Below are positions 61,894 through 64,000 of a DNA stretch of 64,000 nucleotides, one piece after another. Location of the stretch: NCBI GenBank assembly GCA_964519385.1, contig CAZFLR010000007.1:1-64000 (forward strand), read 5' to 3'. The DNA comes from SVFI01 sp964519385 (lineage in GTDB: Bacteria > Bacillota > Clostridia > Lachnospirales > Lachnospiraceae). Each line of letters begins with the position of its first letter. Positions within the stretch are counted from its first letter, which is position 1. The notes below the pieces were generated by a model. It was not told the origin of the DNA, did no database searches, and saw only the letters and a program-made list of their open reading frames with translations. The translations under genes and the position numbers were made by a program.

Positions 61894-64000
61894 TCTGTCA
61901 CCCCTTTAATCTCATCCCATACAGTCTTACCGACATTTATCTCCCCTCGCGTCTCTTCCTCTGAAAATCCCGGGTCTAATACCTTACAAAAACGACGCAG
62001 GTCAAACAGATTACTTTCTACGCCTCTGTGCTCCCTAAGCTCAGCCCGGATATTCTTCTCATATCGATTCAAATAAAGCTCCAGTTCCTTCTCTTCCGGC
62101 TGATTATCGTATATTCGTTCCGCACCCGATTCGTCTCTGATAAGAACCTTTCCGTCGGTCATCTGGCATATCCTTCTCTTATTCTCCAATACCCTGTAAC
62201 AGGTATACTGTTCGTCCAAAATCTGCATCTCTTTTTCTGAATCTTTTGAGAGTATCATCGTTTTGGACTTATATGTACCCGGAAATACAATCTCTCTTCC
62301 TGTGTCCACAACTCCCAAAAAGAGTCCGCCCGGAGCTGTTGCTCCCTTGGGCAAATCAATCTCCAGCACTTCTTTTTTTCCGTCCCAGCGCACAATAGAG
62401 GTATTATCTCTCGGAGAAAGCCAAAAATATCTGCCGTCCCATGTCATTCCCGAATAACAGTTCTTCGCCTTTCCGATTTCAATCCACTCAAAATTTCCTG
62501 TCTTCAAATCAAATTTTAAAACATGATTTCCCATACAGGATGCCAAATATACTATTTGACCGCATCGTGCATAATCATTTCTGAAAAAAGCATTCTGATT
62601 TTTCGCCTCGGAATCCGGTATGTTTTCAAATATCTCATCATAATAAGTGACATTGCCATTCTCTAAATCAACCTTCAGAATAGAAGGGTAACAGGTTCCG
62701 ATTAAATACAGCTTCTCTTCGTAAAAAAGAGTTTGGAAAAATTTTAATTGCACATTCTTGTCTTGTACATGAATTTCTTTCCACTGCTTCGTATCACAAT
62801 TGAATATAAGTATCTTCTTTGCGGCAAGAGGTGTAAAAACAAGGAAATTCTTCCATATATCAATTTTGGAAGCCAGTCGGTCCTCCATGATTTTTTCATC
62901 CGGTATGTTTCCCAGTATCTTTGTCTTACCGCTTTCCGTATCCAGTTCACAAATCATATTGATATCGCGTGCCACGAAAATCAATTTACCGTCTTTTTCA
63001 CAAAAGTCTTCAAATATCACGGCATTTTCTTCCGCACATCTGAAGCTCTGCAACAGCATTGGTTTTCCTGCCTCTTCGCAGAGCTTTACCACGCTGCTTC
63101 CGTCCCCATAATATCCGTCACAAACTGCTATCGCCCTGTCCAGTTCCGGCGAATCATCATAAATCCCGAATCTGCGGGCTTTATACTCTTCCACCAGCTT
63201 ACTGTATTTTTCCCACAGGTCCGGTTTCATAGACTCAATCGTTGCCTTCATCAGCGGGTGCGGTCGCCATAAAAGCACTACTTCCTCACTGTTTTCGGCA
63301 AAAAAAGTAAAAACGGATTTCATTTTTTCAATCATATCTTCACTATGCTGTAAAAAAGCACTCACGCTTGTATTGTAAAAAACAACCTTTTTCCTTTTTT
63401 CACCCGGTCGCTCTATCAGCTCAAGCCACTCTTTAGGCAATCTGATGTTCTCTTTTTTTATATTGCGCACCTTGTCCACTTTCGGTGAACCGGTGCCAAG
63501 AATTTTATTCTCCCAATACTTCCGCGTCTTTTCTCCTGCCCACTGCGTCATGACATCGACATAAATCTGTCGCATTGCCTCCGACTGTACCACTACTCTG
63601 TCCGCATGCAAAACTCCGGGCACCATTATAAAGTGTTCCATATATTTTACACTCACCTTATCCTGCGGATTTATTTCATTCAGTACAAAGTAAGGAACAT
63701 AGACCAGACAATCCGTGTATTCCTTTATCCGCTTAGAATAAAATGCCGGATGGATGGTTGTCACATAGTTCGCCTCATCATAGGGATTATGGATAAAAAT
63801 TACATCCGGACGTCTTTCTTCTAGGCGATATGCATCATAGTGTGTAATCGGAACATATTCGGGGAATAACTCTCCCTCATAATGCATTTCCTTTACCGAG
63901 CCGTCCGGCTTCTTATCAAAGTACGGTATCGGAACCACATATGCGTCGCACGACGGATCTGCATCCGCTGCAAGCCAGATGCTTTCAAGCGAATCCCACA
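61890..64000 (-). CDS. large transferase-like protein with possible beta-propeller half (5' end outside window)
   Basis: The frame is open to the right edge; translation before codon GTG 63938 reads WDSLESIWLAADADPSCDAYV, clearly coding, so the start is outside. Visible part about 703 aa. The N-terminal half has VPIPYFDKKPDGSV, IFIHNPYDEANYVTTIHP and VLLWRPHPLMKA, which recall CDP-glycerol glycerophosphotransferase-type GT-B proteins. From about visible residue 310, beta-rich repeats (DINMICELDTESGKTKILG, LKFDLKTGNFEWIEIG) suggest a propeller or Kelch-like fold. First visible gene of the operon ending at the COG5610-like gene. Assignment is tentative. Confidence 0.7.
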   Translation of the reverse strand, partial: WDSLESIWLAADADPSCDAYVVPIPYFDKKPDGSVKEMHYEGELFPEYVPITHYDAYRLEERRPDVIFIHNPYDEANYVTTIHPAFYSKRIKEYTDCLVYVPYFVLNEINPQDKVSVKYMEHFIMVPGVLHADRVVVQSEAMRQIYVDVMTQWAGEKTRKYWENKILGTGSPKVDKVRNIKKENIRLPKEWLELIERPGEKRKKVVFYNTSVSAFLQHSEDMIEKMKSVFTFFAENSEEVVLLWRPHPLMKATIESMKPDLWEKYSKLVEEYKARRFGIYDDSPELDRAIAVCDGYYGDGSSVVKLCEEAGKPMLLQSFRCAEENAVIFEDFCEKDGKLIFVARDINMICELDTESGKTKILGNIPDEKIMEDRLASKIDIWKNFLVFTPLAAKKILIFNCDTKQWKEIHVQDKNVQLKFFQTLFYEEKLYLIGTCYPSILKVDLENGNVTYYDEIFENIPDSEAKNQNAFFRNDYARCGQIVYLASCMGNHVLKFDLKTGNFEWIEIGKAKNCYSGMTWDGRYFWLSPRDNTSIVRWDGKKEVLEIDLPKGATAPGGLFLGVVDTGREIVFPGTYKSKTMILSKDSEKEMQILDEQYTCYRVLENKRRICQMTDGKVLIRDESGAERIYDNQPEEKELELYLNRYEKNIRAELREHRGVESNLFDLRRFCKVLDPGFSEEETRGEINVGKTVWDEIKGVTE

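Overview
The window looks like a chromosomal segment of a motile, Gram-positive, moderately AT-rich gut-type Firmicute, most likely a Lachnospiraceae member near Roseburia/Agathobacter. This is inferred from the rpl-rpo gene order, the short flagellins, csrA/fliW coupling, LVKTGD-type sortase substrates, sigma-28 (TAAA..CCGATAT) promoters and strong GGAGG ribosome-binding sites. No rRNA, tRNA, CRISPR array, transposase or phage gene was seen, and no gene-free stretch exceeds 300 bases.

Region 1 (1-11.3 kb, minus strand) is the core translation/transcription block: rpmG-secE-nusG-rplK-rplA, then a CapA-like metallophosphatase gene, then rplJ-rplL and rpoB-rpoC (rpoC runs off the left edge). 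Promoters, an L10 leader with attenuator, and terminators are readable. Region 2 (11.3-22 kb) holds a 2741-aa sortase-anchored surface protein with about 13 CnaB/SpaA modules, its class B sortase, and a divergent orphan FliD-like gene.

Region 3 (22-35.4 kb) is a glycan-building island. It encodes a CMP-sugar synthetase fused to a HAD domain, UDP-galactopyranose mutase, three paralogous GT2-TPR glycosyltransferases, another GT2, a DUF4422 transferase, two CgeB-like transferases and a GT11 fucosyltransferase-like enzyme. An acyl-CoA carboxyltransferase lies inside it, under a promoter with a FabT-like palindrome. Region 4 (35.4-47.4 kb) is a flagellar filament/hook-junction cluster: flgM-flgN-flgK-flgK2-flgL-fliW-csrA, flaG-fliD-fliS-fliT-like, and two nearly identical flagellin genes. 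Sigma-28 promoters precede both flagellins, flaG and flgM (and possibly flgL). Both flagellin leaders carry CsrA-type hairpins, which ties csrA/fliW to flagellin translation. The flanking glycosyltransferases make flagellin glycosylation an attractive, unproven role for Region 3.

Region 5 (47.4-64 kb) is a second surface-polymer locus. It has a three-gene set likely to make a CDP-activated polyol (epimerase, cytidylyltransferase, polyol dehydrogenase), a secreted multi-domain protein, and an operon with a HAD/COG5610 protein, a Stealth phosphotransferase, a GT2, a polysaccharide pyruvyltransferase, an FrhB-acyltransferase-Rossmann fusion and a transferase/propeller-like protein cut by the right edge. 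Four proteins of this operon share the same Rossmann-like module in different positions.
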